Positions 8,178 to 14,498 of a stretch of 16,355 bases of DNA are shown one piece after another. The DNA lies in contig JALXCG010000562.1 of the NCBI GenBank assembly GCA_026991065.1, positions 1 to 16,355 of the forward strand, written 5' to 3'. The notes beneath the pieces were generated by a model. The model was not told where the DNA came from. It searched no databases and saw only the letters and a program-made list of their open reading frames with translations. How positions within the stretch are numbered: position 1 is the first letter of the stretch; each line of letters begins with the position of its first letter. Both the position numbers and the translations under genes were made by a program. This DNA is from Gemmatimonadota bacterium (GTDB taxonomy: Bacteria > GCA-2686955).

Positions 8178-8735
8178 TCAGACCTCCATCAACTCCGCTT
8201 CTTTCTTCGCCGTCAGTTCATCAATCTTCTTTACGTAGCGATTCGTGAGCTTCTGAATCTCTTCCAGTCCGTCGTGCATCTGGTCTTCCGAAATCTCGCC
8301 CTTCTTCACCATCGACTTGAGCCGCTCATTCGCATCGCGCCGGATCGAACGCACCGAAACCCGCCCATCCTCTGCCAGTTTCTTGACCATCCGCACCAGA
8401 TCCTTGCGCCGCTCCTCGGTCAGTTGTGGGATCGCCAGCCGGATCACCGACCCATCATTGGAGGGGTTCAGGCCAAGATCCGATTTCATGATCGCCTTTT
8501 CGATATCTTTGATCGTCGACTTATCCCAGGGTTGCACAACAATCAACCGCGGCTCTGGCACAGTAACCGTGGCCATTTGACTAAGCGGCATCAGCGAACC
8601 GTAGGCCTCGACGCGGATCCCGTCGACCAGGGCTGTGGTCGCCTTGCCGGAACGTAGCCGGGAGAACTCATGCTGAGCATGTTCGATGGCTTTTTCCATC
8701 GACGCCTCTGACTCCAGACAGACCTCGTCAATCAT
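8178..8735 (-). CDS. frr: Ribosome recycling factor
   Basis: RRF splits post-termination ribosomes together with EF-G. It has 185 residues, standard length. Family blocks: RLRSGKA (usually RTGRA), VEAYGSLMPLSQMATVTVPE, VQPWDKSTIKDIEKAI, SDLGLNPSNDGSVIRLAIPQ, LTEERRKDL, VRSIRRDANERLK, ISEDQ and the C-terminal KKEAELMEV. Two starts are possible: GTG at 8736-8738, or ATG at 8733-8735. I choose the ATG, because the GAGGAGG Shine-Dalgarno (8740-8746) would be only 1 nt from the GTG but 4 nt from the ATG. The start overlaps the pyrH stop by one base (TGATG), so the two are translationally coupled. Last gene of the ribosomal cluster. Confidence 0.97.
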   Translation of the reverse strand: MIDEVCLESEASMEKAIEHAQHEFSRLRSGKATTALVDGIRVEAYGSLMPLSQMATVTVPEPRLIVVQPWDKSTIKDIEKAIMKSDLGLNPSNDGSVIRLAIPQLTEERRKDLVRMVKKLAEDGRVSVRSIRRDANERLKSMVKKGEISEDQMHDGLEEIQKLTNRYVKKIDELTAKKEAELMEV

Positions 8736-9463
8736 CACGCCTCCTCTTGGACGATCGTACCGATGGGTTCTCCGCGAACAACCCTCAGGATATTCCCCCG
8801 CTTGGTAATGCGAAACACAACCATGGGAAGAGAGTTGTCCATCGAGAGTGAAAAGGCGGTCGCATCCATGACCCGCAAGCGACTACGCAGCGCATCAAAA
8901 TAGGTCACCCTGCGAAGCAGTTCCGCCGCCGGATCCAAGGCGGGATCGGCAGTGTAGACGCCATCGACATTGGTGCCCTTGAGGATAATCTCGGCATTCA
9001 TCTCCACCGCGCGCAGCACAGCCGCTGTGTCAGTCGTAAAAAACGGATTCCCGGTACCCGCCGCGAAGATCACAACGCGACCCTTTTCCAGGTGCCTGAG
9101 AGCCCGCCTCCGCACATACGGCTCCGCCACCTCGCGAATATGCAGAGCCGACTGCAGACGAGTCTCGCAGCCGCGGCTTTCCAACGCTTCCTGCAGCGCA
9201 ACCGCGTTAATCACGGTTGCCAGCATTCCCATATAGTCGCCGGAAACGCGCTCAAACCCTTCGGCCGCCCCTCTCAACCCACGGAAGATATTCCCACCGC
9301 CAAGGACGATCGCCATTTCAACGTTGAGCGCGTGGACCTCCACAATCTCATCCGCAATGGCGCCAAGCGCCGTGCGGTCGATCCCATAGCCTTTTTCACC
9401 GGAAAGCACTTCGCCACTCAGCTTGAGCAGCACACGCTTGAATGCCGGGCCCGCTTGGCTCAT
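8735..9463 (-). CDS. pyrH: UMP kinase
   Basis: Bacterial hexameric UMP kinase (amino-acid-kinase fold) making UDP from UMP with ATP. It has 242 residues, the usual length. Motifs: [10 protein letters not shown] (9-18), [10 protein letters not shown] (53-62), [16 protein letters not shown] (75-90), [20 protein letters not shown] (133-152) and [10 protein letters not shown] (161-170), then [11 protein letters not shown] (200-210). The start is the ATG at 9461-9463, which gives the family N-terminus. The frame stays open upstream to 9508, but only within the end of tsf. It begins one base after the tsf stop, and its stop overlaps the frr start. tsf-pyrH-frr is a widely conserved order. Confidence 0.97.
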   Translation of the reverse strand: MSQAGPAFKRVLLKLSGEVLSGEKGYGIDRTALGAIADEIVEVHALNVEMAIVLGGGNIFRGLRGAAEGFERVSGDYMGMLATVINAVALQEALESRGCETRLQSALHIREVAEPYVRRRALRHLEKGRVVIFAAGTGNPFFTTDTAAVLRAVEMNAEIILKGTNVDGVYTADPALDPAAELLRRVTYFDALRSRLRVMDATAFSLSMDNSLPMVVFRITKRGNILRVVRGEPIGTIVQEEA

Positions 9464-9464
9464 G

Positions 9465-10064
9465 CTATTCGCCAATGGCGAAGCGCGCGAAACGCCGCAC
9501 CGAAACATTCTCGCCGAGTTTGCCGGACACGTCGGTGATCAGTTGCTGAATCGTCACGCCGCCGGATGGATCGCGCACATCCACTTGCTCCAGCAAGCAG
9601 CTTTCGCGAAACCACTTGTCCAGCTTGCCTTCGACGATCTTGGCGATCACCGGCTCCGGCTTGCCGGTCTCTTTGGCCTGCTCTTCGTAGATCCGCCGTT
9701 CGTGCGCCACCTCGTCCTCGGGGATATCCTCTCGGCGAACGGCGATGGGGTTGCAAGCGGCGACCTGCATCGCAATGGTCCGCGCCAACTGTGCAAAATC
9801 ATCGGTGCGGGCGACGAAATCGGTTTCGCAGTTGAGTTCGAGCAGAACTCCCAGGCGATCACCGGGGTGAATGTAGGAGAGAATCAGTCCCTCCTTGGTC
9901 TCTCGCCCGGCTCGTTTGGCAGCGTTGGCGGCCCCCTTCTTGCGGAGCAGATCGAGAGCGAGTTCCATATCGCCGTCGGTCTCCACGAGGGCCTTCTTGC
10001 AGTCCATCATTCCGGCGCCGGTGCGCTCCCGTAGTTCCTTTACCTGTGCTGCTTTGATGCTCAT
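9465..10064 (-). CDS. tsf: Elongation factor Ts (short form)
   Basis: Guanine-nucleotide exchange factor for EF-Tu. It has 199 residues, so it is the short type seen in many phyla rather than the ~280-residue E. coli type. The N-terminal UBA-like region is typical: [20 protein letters not shown] (8-27) with the DLLRKKG block. The core carries the TDFV motif (81-84 within [12 protein letters not shown]) that contacts EF-Tu. C-terminal blocks are [17 protein letters not shown] and [14 protein letters not shown] start at 10062-10064, with GGAG 12 nt upstream and a closer GAGAA, so the ribosome binding site is not ideal. It is separated from rpsB by about 197 nt of foldable spacer. Confidence 0.98.
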   Translation of the reverse strand: MSIKAAQVKELRERTGAGMMDCKKALVETDGDMELALDLLRKKGAANAAKRAGRETKEGLILSYIHPGDRLGVLLELNCETDFVARTDDFAQLARTIAMQVAACNPIAVRREDIPEDEVAHERRIYEEQAKETGKPEPVIAKIVEGKLDKWFRESCLLEQVDVRDPSGGVTIQQLITDVSGKLGENVSVRRFARFAIGE

Positions 10065-10129
10065 TTCTCAGTTCTACTCCGTTGCGGAGGGACACCGCCT
10101 GGTGGCCTTCCGTTCAAGCCCGTTTCCGG

Positions 10130-10198
10130 GGCGCTCCACTCCGAGCGCCACCCGCTTTCAAGGAACTCCACCGAGCGCTCGGATCGCCCTCAAGCGGG
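10130..10198 (-). promoter_or_regulatory. Structured rpsB-tsf spacer (hairpins, no U-tract)
   Basis: The 197-nt gap between rpsB and tsf holds stacked inverted repeats. One perfect 7-bp stem (GGCGCTC/GAGCGCC) occupies 10130-10136/10143-10149 with a 6-nt loop. A larger one has a 7-bp outer stem (CCCGCTT/AAGCGGG at 10151-10157/10192-10198) around a perfect 12-nt palindrome CCGAGCGCTCGG at 10171-10182. No T-run follows on the minus strand, so this is not a classic terminator. A partial attenuator, RNA processing site or mRNA-stability element setting the S2:EF-Ts ratio would fit. This is inference from structure alone. Confidence 0.5.
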
Positions 10199-10261
10199 CC
10201 ATTCCAAGCACCCGATGCTCGCGCCGACACTCGAATCGGCGCAGCCAAACCAGCCTCCTGC

Positions 10262-11227
10262 TCAGGCCGGTTTCTCCTCGGAATCCGCTGCGGCCTCCTT
10301 GACCACGGCAGTCTCCTCGTCGCCGGCGACGACCGGAGCTTCAGCCGCTCCGATTGCTTCCGCCGGTTGTTCAGCAGTGCCTTCCGTCGCAGCCGCCACC
10401 GCCGGAGTTGCATCCGCTTCCGTTGCCGGGGACTCCTCGGCGGCCGGAGCCTCTGTTGCGCTCTCATCAGCCGCGATCGCTGCTTCCATCGAGCTGCCCG
10501 CATCAGCCGAAGGCCCGCCATCAGGCCCAAAGTTGAAGTCGCCCGCTTCGTGCCGGCCACTGATCACCGCATCGGCAATCGCTTTGGTCACCAGGCGAAT
10601 CGAGCGCACCGCGTCATCATTGGCGGGAATCGGATAGTCGATCTCGGTCGGATCGCTGTTGGTGTCAACCATGGCCACCACTGGAATTCCCAGCTTGCGA
10701 CACTCCTTGATCGCGATCGATTCCTTGCGCGTGTCCACCAGAAAAACCGCCGTGGGCAACTCAGTCATCGACTTGACGCCGCAGAGAACCTTCGAGAGTT
10801 TGGTGTACTCGCGCTCGCGCATCAGCCGCTCTTTCTTCGTCAACGTGCCGAAGCTCCGGTCCTCGTCCATCTTCTCAAGGCGCTTCATCTTGTCAACAGA
10901 AACGCGAATCGTCGCGTAGTTGGTCAAGAAACCGCCCAACCAGCGTTCGGTGACATAAAACATGCCGCACCGTTGCGCCTCACTGGCTACGGCGTCCTGA
11001 GCCTGCTTTTTGGTGCCGACAAAAAGCACCTTGCCGCCCTTGCGGGCGGTCTCGCGCATGAATGCTGTGGCCGCCGCGAGGCGCACCTGAGTCTTGCGCA
11101 GATCGATGATGTGGATACCGTTGCGCCGCCCAAAAATGAACCGCCGCATCTTGGGATTCCAGCGCTTGGTCTGATGACCGAAGTGGGCTCCCGCCTCGAG
11201 CAACTCTCGTGCCGTAATCTCTGCCAT
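10262..11227 (-). CDS. rpsB: 30S ribosomal protein S2 with acidic C-terminal extension
   Basis: Small-subunit protein S2, bound near the head/body junction together with S1 and bS21. Residues 1 to about 228 are a full S2: [19 protein letters not shown] (9-27), [16 protein letters not shown] (31-46), [12 protein letters not shown] (69-80), [11 protein letters not shown] (94-104), [11 protein letters not shown] (183-193), [11 protein letters not shown] (196-206). Residues about 230-321 are an added Ala/Glu/Pro-rich tail with roughly 20 acidic residues and two lysines, presumably disordered; total 321 versus the usual ~240. ATG at 11225-11227, with AGGAG six nt upstream. The tail is in frame and ends in a normal stop, so I take it as real. 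Similar tails occur in some other phyla; their role is unknown to me. Confidence 0.97.
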   Translation of the reverse strand: MAEITARELLEAGAHFGHQTKRWNPKMRRFIFGRRNGIHIIDLRKTQVRLAAATAFMRETARKGGKVLFVGTKKQAQDAVASEAQRCGMFYVTERWLGGFLTNYATIRVSVDKMKRLEKMDEDRSFGTLTKKERLMREREYTKLSKVLCGVKSMTELPTAVFLVDTRKESIAIKECRKLGIPVVAMVDTNSDPTEIDYPIPANDDAVRSIRLVTKAIADAVISGRHEAGDFNFGPDGGPSADAGSSMEAAIAADESATEAPAAEESPATEADATPAVAAATEGTAEQPAEAIGAAEAPVVAGDEETAVVKEAAADSEEKPA

Positions 11228-11320
11228 TGCTTACTCCTGGGGTTCTCACCAAATGGACTCCGTTTCGTCGTCGTGCAGAGCACCACAACACCCCATTGAA
11301 CAGAGCCCCGTGAATTGTGC

Positions 11321-11342
11321 CGCTTTCCACGATGGGAAAGCG
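11321..11342 (-). promoter_or_regulatory. Perfect hairpin in the rpsI-rpsB spacer
   Basis: An 8-bp perfect inverted repeat, CGCTTTCC/GGAAAGCG (11321-11328 and 11335-11342) with a 6-nt loop, lies about 24 nt after the rpsI stop and about 95 nt before the rpsB start. No T-run follows on the minus strand. It may be a partial terminator, processing site or part of an S2 autoregulatory leader. Bacterial rpsB leaders are often structured, but I do not recognise a specific known motif here. Confidence 0.45.
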
Positions 11343-11366
11343 CGCCGAATAACTGCGATCAGCGAA

Positions 11367-11762
11367 TCAACGCTTGGAGAACTGGAATCTCCCGCGGGCG
11401 CCCTTCTGGCCGTACTTCTTCCGCTCGACCATGCGCGCATCGCGCGTCAGGAATCCTTCGGCCCGCAGCGCGGGTCGATGATTCTCGTTCATCAGCACCA
11501 ACGCTCGCGCGATCCCCAGGCGCAACGCGCCCGCCTGACCGCTCTTGCCGCCGCCAAGCACCGTCGCAACGACGTCGACACTCTCGCGATTCTCCGTGAG
11601 AAGAAGCGGGCGTTCGATATCCTGAACCAGAACCTCGCGGTTCAAATAGTCCATGGGGCCGAGGCCGTTAATTGTGATCTCGCCCGTACCTCCGGGCCGA
11701 ATCCAGACCTTGGCAATGGCGTTCTTGCGTCGCCCGGTCGCAGCAAAACTCTGTGTGGACAT
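11367..11762 (-). CDS. rpsI: 30S ribosomal protein S9
   Basis: Small-subunit head protein whose C-terminal tail reaches the P-site tRNA. It has 131 residues, normal length. Marks: ATGRRKNAIAKVWIRPG (8-24), INGLGPMDYLNRE, the VLGGGKSGQAGALRLGIARAL block (68-88), the RMVERKKYGQKGARGRFQF segment and the invariant final SKR. I start at the ATG at 11760-11762 (MSTQSFAATGRRK). The open frame running upstream to 11996 lies inside rplM in another frame and has no ribosomal features. AGGAG lies 10 nt before the ATG and a GAGG closer in. It follows the rplM stop by 29 nt, the usual L13-S9 pair. Confidence 0.98.
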   Translation of the reverse strand: MSTQSFAATGRRKNAIAKVWIRPGGTGEITINGLGPMDYLNREVLVQDIERPLLLTENRESVDVVATVLGGGKSGQAGALRLGIARALVLMNENHRPALRAEGFLTRDARMVERKKYGQKGARGRFQFSKR

Positions 11763-11791
11763 TCCTCGAATGCTCCTGAATGACGGTTCGG

Positions 11792-12232
11792 TTAGACCCG
11801 ATGGGCGAGCTTGATCGCCACCGGTTTTTGAGCCGCGTGCGGGTGTTCGGCGCCCGCGTAGATATGTAGTTTCTTGATCATCTTCCGCCCCAGGCGATTC
11901 TTCGGCAGCATGCCCTTGACCGCATGCTGAATCACCATCTCCGGCTTCGCGGCATGCATCTCCTCGTAGGTCTGGAAGCGATCGCCGCCCGGCCAACCGG
12001 TATAACGGAAGTAGGTCTTCTTTTCCGCCTTGCGACCGGTCAACTTGACCAGTGACGCGTTGATGATGACTACATTGTCCCCATTATCGACATGCGGGGT
12101 AAAATTGGGCTTGTGCTTGCCGCGCAATAAACTGGCGACCTGTGAAGAGAGGCGTCCCAGAACCACATCGCGGGCATCGATCAGAACCCACTTGCGGTCT
12201 GTGTCCTCCTTACGCAGGCTCTGCGTAATCAT
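11792..12232 (-). CDS. rplM: 50S ribosomal protein L13
   Basis: Early-assembly large-subunit protein. From the ATG at 12230-12232 it has 146 residues, normal length. Family blocks: RKWVLIDARDVVLGRLSSQVA, LLRGKHKPNFTPHVDNGDNV, VIINASLVKLTGRKAEKKTY, YFRYTGWPGG, AVKGMLPKNRLGRKMIKKLH and YAGAEHPHAAQKP near the end. Another ATG lies four codons upstream at 12242-12244, but it has no Shine-Dalgarno. The chosen ATG has GGAG (12239-12242) six nt upstream. First gene of the rplM-rpsI-rpsB-tsf-pyrH-frr cluster. The leader before it can fold and may mediate autoregulation. Confidence 0.97.
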   Translation of the reverse strand: MITQSLRKEDTDRKWVLIDARDVVLGRLSSQVASLLRGKHKPNFTPHVDNGDNVVIINASLVKLTGRKAEKKTYFRYTGWPGGDRFQTYEEMHAAKPEMVIQHAVKGMLPKNRLGRKMIKKLHIYAGAEHPHAAQKPVAIKLAHRV

Positions 12233-12238
12233 GTTGGA

Positions 12239-12242
12239 CTCC
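12239..12242 (-). promoter_or_regulatory. Ribosome binding site deciding the rplM start
   Basis: GGAG on the minus strand, six nt before ATG 12230-12232. It overlaps the alternative upstream ATG (12242-12244), which itself has no purine-rich site in front. This supports the shorter L13 N-terminus, MITQSLRKED. Confidence 0.65.
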
Positions 12243-12246
12243 ATCG

Positions 12247-12320
12247 GCTGAAACGGCGCAATTCAGCGCCGAAGATCGCAGTGAACGAAACTGGGCCGCA
12301 GGCGCAACAATAGGCGGCCC
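12247..12320 (-). promoter_or_regulatory. Foldable rplM leader (candidate autoregulatory element)
   Basis: Two perfect stems sit in the ~100-nt leader of rplM: GGGCCGC/GCGGCCC at 12293-12299/12314-12320 (14-nt loop) and CGGCGC/GCGCCG at 12254-12259/12266-12271 (6-nt loop). A third stem, GCTGAA/TTCAGC at 12247-12252/12262-12267, uses bases of the second, so the two exclude each other. The third ends only 5 nt from the Shine-Dalgarno. L13 leaders that bind the protein are known in other bacteria; whether this belongs to such a class is inference. Confidence 0.45.
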
Positions 12321-12340
12321 CGTCACCACATAGACCGAGC

Positions 12341-12370
12341 AGATTAGCCGCATTGACAGCACGCTGTCAA
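12341..12370 (-). promoter_or_regulatory. Candidate promoter of the rplM cluster with overlapping operator-like palindrome
   Basis: On the minus strand a perfect TTGACA (12365-12370) is followed after 18 nt by TAATCT (12341-12346), a fair sigma-70-type pair placing the transcript start about 100 nt before rplM. The -35 hexamer is one end of a perfect 18-bp dyad, TTGACAGC-AC-GCTGTCAA (12353-12370), two 8-bp arms around 2 nt. A dimeric regulator bound there would block the -35. No regulator family is recognised. The -10 is only partial consensus. Confidence 0.55.
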
Positions 12371-12383
12371 CGAAAGCTCGCAG

Positions 12384-13028
12384 CTACTTCGACTCCCCGC
12401 CAGAAGCGCCGACCGGCGGCCACTCGACCCAGGGACGCAACGCCGCAATCAACGGCACCACCGGCAAGCCGACCACGTTGGCATAAGAGCCCTCCACGGC
12501 CGCCACCAGGCCCGCGCCCAAACCCTGAATCGCGTACGCCCCCGCTTTCCCAAGCGGCTCGCCCGATTCCACATAGCGCTGGATTTCGCCCCGGCTCAAG
12601 GGGCGAAAACAGACCCGAGTCACACTGCAGTGCCCCCACGCCCCACGATCCCGCCGGCACCACCCCGGCGTCGGCGCCGGCAGAGCATCGGAACTCACCA
12701 GGGCCAGGCCGGTAACCACCCGGTGCCAGCGCCCGGCCAACGCCCTAAGAATCTCCGCGGCGTGCAGCGAGTCCCCCGGCTTGCCCAGAATCTCCTCGTC
12801 GGGCCCCACCACCACAGTATCCGCTCCCAGACAGATTCGCCCCGGCTCACGCCCCGCCACGGCCGCCGCCTTCGCCCAGGCCGCCCTTTGGGCGAACTCC
12901 TCCGCCACCTCGCCATCCAGCGGTGAGGGCTCCGCCTCCGGCGCGCCAACCACGCGAAACCGCACACCGATCTGCCGCAAGAGCGCCGCCCGGCGCGGCG
13001 ATTCCGACGCCAGAATCAGCTCGAACAT
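12384..13028 (-). CDS. maf: Maf-family nucleoside triphosphate pyrophosphatase
   Basis: Maf/YhdE-type house-cleaning enzyme hydrolysing dTTP, UTP or modified pyrimidine nucleotides to monophosphates. It has 214 residues, slightly longer than the usual ~190-200. Motifs: [18 protein letters not shown] (4-21), the catalytic aspartate D70 in [28 protein letters not shown] (81-100), VTGLAL (105-110) and [20 protein letters not shown] (163-182) followed by ANVVGLP. An insert at about 113-135 with extra Cys, Trp and Arg, plus a short C-terminal tail, explains the length. ATG at 13026-13028 with GGAG five nt upstream; it overlaps the end of dtd by 13 nt. The AIQG signature places it with the dTTP/UTP-type enzymes rather than m7GTP-type YceF. 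Confidence 0.94.
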   Translation of the reverse strand: MFELILASESPRRAALLRQIGVRFRVVGAPEAEPSPLDGEVAEEFAQRAAWAKAAAVAGREPGRICLGADTVVVGPDEEILGKPGDSLHAAEILRALAGRWHRVVTGLALVSSDALPAPTPGWCRRDRGAWGHCSVTRVCFRPLSRGEIQRYVESGEPLGKAGAYAIQGLGAGLVAAVEGSYANVVGLPVVPLIAALRPWVEWPPVGASGGESK

Positions 13029-13465
13029 GGAGACTCCATGACCAGCGTGACCGGCCCGTCATTCACCAGCTCCACCTCCATCATGGCGCCGAACACACCG
13101 CGCGCAACCACCACGCCGCGCTGCTCCAGCAACTCGCCGAGCGCCTCATAGAGCCGTTTCCCCTTCTCCGCATCCGCCGCCGCCGAAAAAGAGGGCCTTC
13201 GCCCCTTGCGCGTATCCCCGTAGAGCGTGAACTGCGAGACCAGCAGCACCGCGCCGCCGACCTCCTCCAGGCAGCGATTCATCCGCCCCTGCTCATCGGC
13301 AAAAACCCGCAGCCCCACCAGCCGGTCCGCCAGCCAGCGAACCTGCTCCAGGGTGGAGTCGCGTCCAACCCCGACCAGCACCATGAAGCCGACCCCCACC
13401 GCACCGACCACTTCCCCCGCGACCCGCACCTCCGCGCGTTGAACCCGCTGCACCACCAGCCGCAT
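13016..13465 (-). CDS. dtd: D-aminoacyl-tRNA deacylase
   Basis: Chiral proofreading enzyme that removes D-amino acids (e.g. D-Tyr), and glycine from tRNA-Ala, from mischarged tRNA. It has 149 residues, the usual ~145. Signature motifs: [17 protein letters not shown] (77-93), containing the catalytic threonine T80, and the Gly-cisPro loop in [14 protein letters not shown] (128-141). The N-terminus [15 protein letters not shown] is typical. ATG at 13463-13465, with a full-consensus AAGGAGG Shine-Dalgarno four nt upstream, one of the strongest in the window. Its stop overlaps the maf start, so the two are co-expressed. Confidence 0.97.
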   Translation of the reverse strand: MRLVVQRVQRAEVRVAGEVVGAVGVGFMVLVGVGRDSTLEQVRWLADRLVGLRVFADEQGRMNRCLEEVGGAVLLVSQFTLYGDTRKGRRPSFSAAADAEKGKRLYEALGELLEQRGVVVARGVFGAMMEVELVNDGPVTLVMESPCSS

Positions 13466-13523
13466 CGCCCCTCCTTAAGACAGGGAGTTCCAGAGCGCCC
13501 GGTCTTCAGCGCCCGGCAAAGGA

Positions 13524-14189
13524 CTAGAAGACCTCGGCGCAGAGCCCGGCCGACACCGTGGTCACCCGGACCGCATCGCCGCGCCCGAAAATCCCTCCCA
13601 TCGACCCCTCGGCGAAAAACGAGAAAGGCAGTGCCGGTGGATCGAAGCGCGCACCCGCCAGCACCGATGCCGAACCACTCGAACTGGTCTCGGTCGAAAT
13701 CTTCCCCCCCGCAACCTGAACATTCTGCGGCAGATCGGTCCACCAATGCATCCCCAACCCGGCGCCGAGATAGAGCGAGAGTGGAGAAAGCGGCGGGTTG
13801 AAAATCGCCACCCGCAGCGACCCCTCAACGCCCAGATCGGAAAAATCGTAGGCCAGCACCTGATCCCCCTCGATCTCCACCGCCTTCGACGAACGCGACG
13901 CATAGGTCACATCCGCCACCAAATCCACGACCGGCAACGTCGTCACCCCGAGCCGCAGCCCGCCGAACGCTCCCGACCCGAGCTGATCGTCGCGATACCG
14001 ATCCGAATCACCGAAAACATTGCCGGAATAGGAGATACCGCCACCGCGCAGCCCCACCTCCAGCCCCACCAACGCCTTTGCCGAGGGCGCACCGAGCAGC
14101 ATCACCAGTGCAACCAGCACCAGTCGCGACGCCGGCCGTCCCTCACCCAACAGATCTCGCGATTCTCTCCGCAACCGTGACCCGCGCAT
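13524..14189 (-). CDS. Putative outer-membrane beta-barrel protein
   Basis: Predicted exported protein of 221 residues, not matched to a named family. A basic N-region of about 20 residues precedes a hydrophobic core (LVLVALVMLLGA, about 23-34), with a likely cleavage site after APSAKA. The mature part has alternating polar/hydrophobic strands rich in Gly and Ser (LEVGLRGGGISYSG, GAFGGLRLGVTTL, LSLYLGAGLGMHWW, GSASVLAGARFDP, SFFAEGSMGGIFG), and the last residue is Phe (AEVF), as in many BAM-inserted barrels. About eight strands are plausible, as in OmpA/OmpW-sized small barrels. ATG at 14187-14189 with GGAG five nt upstream. No operon overlap; about 60 nt separate it from dtd. Confidence 0.75.
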   Translation of the reverse strand: MRGSRLRRESRDLLGEGRPASRLVLVALVMLLGAPSAKALVGLEVGLRGGGISYSGNVFGDSDRYRDDQLGSGAFGGLRLGVTTLPVVDLVADVTYASRSSKAVEIEGDQVLAYDFSDLGVEGSLRVAIFNPPLSPLSLYLGAGLGMHWWTDLPQNVQVAGGKISTETSSSGSASVLAGARFDPPALPFSFFAEGSMGGIFGRGDAVRVTTVSAGLCAEVF

Positions 14190-14498
14190 GAACTCTCCAT
14201 CTCCGCAACATCAACAAAGTGAACAAAGCCAACAATTCAAAACCCAGCGCATCCTAGGCCGCCGCGCGACACCAACGCAAGCCCCTCGGAACCGCCTCCC
14301 CCAACCTCCGCGTCTTCCCATCAGCCGGTTGCTGCTCCCCGGCCATCGCGCCAACCCATGATCATCTTGTGGGGATAGAGACTCGGCTCCGCCGTCGGCA
14401 CCGCTCCCGCCACATTCACGCCGCGGCCCCACCCCAACCACTCTCACCGAGAACGCATCTCCGCCCAAGGAGCACGGTCTCGGCTCCTGCCCGCCGCA
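14190..14498. other. Intergenic region between pgeF and the barrel gene
   Basis: About 309 nt without a convincing gene. An inverted repeat AGGAGC/GCTCCT (14468-14473/14483-14488, 9-nt loop) lies just after the pgeF stop but has no T-run, so it is at best a weak terminator. The part nearest the barrel gene (about 14205-14252) is clearly more AT-rich than its surroundings and has a direct repeat of AACAAAG (14213-14219 and 14222-14228), suggesting the promoter zone; no box pair is convincing. An 85-codon open frame at 14211-14468 (-) has no ribosome binding site or family features. Confidence 0.45.

Noticed and set aside
10082-11299. 405-codon open frame on the + strand opposite rpsB
   Set aside because: Lies opposite rpsB and its spacers; low-complexity Arg/His-rich product with no recognisable domain.
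13494-13516. Two direct copies of AGCGCCCGG, 5 nt apart, between dtd and the barrel gene
   Set aside because: Only 9 bp in GC-rich sequence, with two copies; not enough to distinguish from chance.
14211-14468. 85-codon minus-strand open frame between pgeF and the barrel gene
   Set aside because: Gly/Arg/Trp/Cys-rich random-looking product, no Shine-Dalgarno, and it covers the AT-rich promoter-like zone.
14468-14488. Hairpin just after the pgeF stop
   Set aside because: Six-bp stem with a 9-nt loop and no T-run on the minus strand; not supportable as a terminator on its own.
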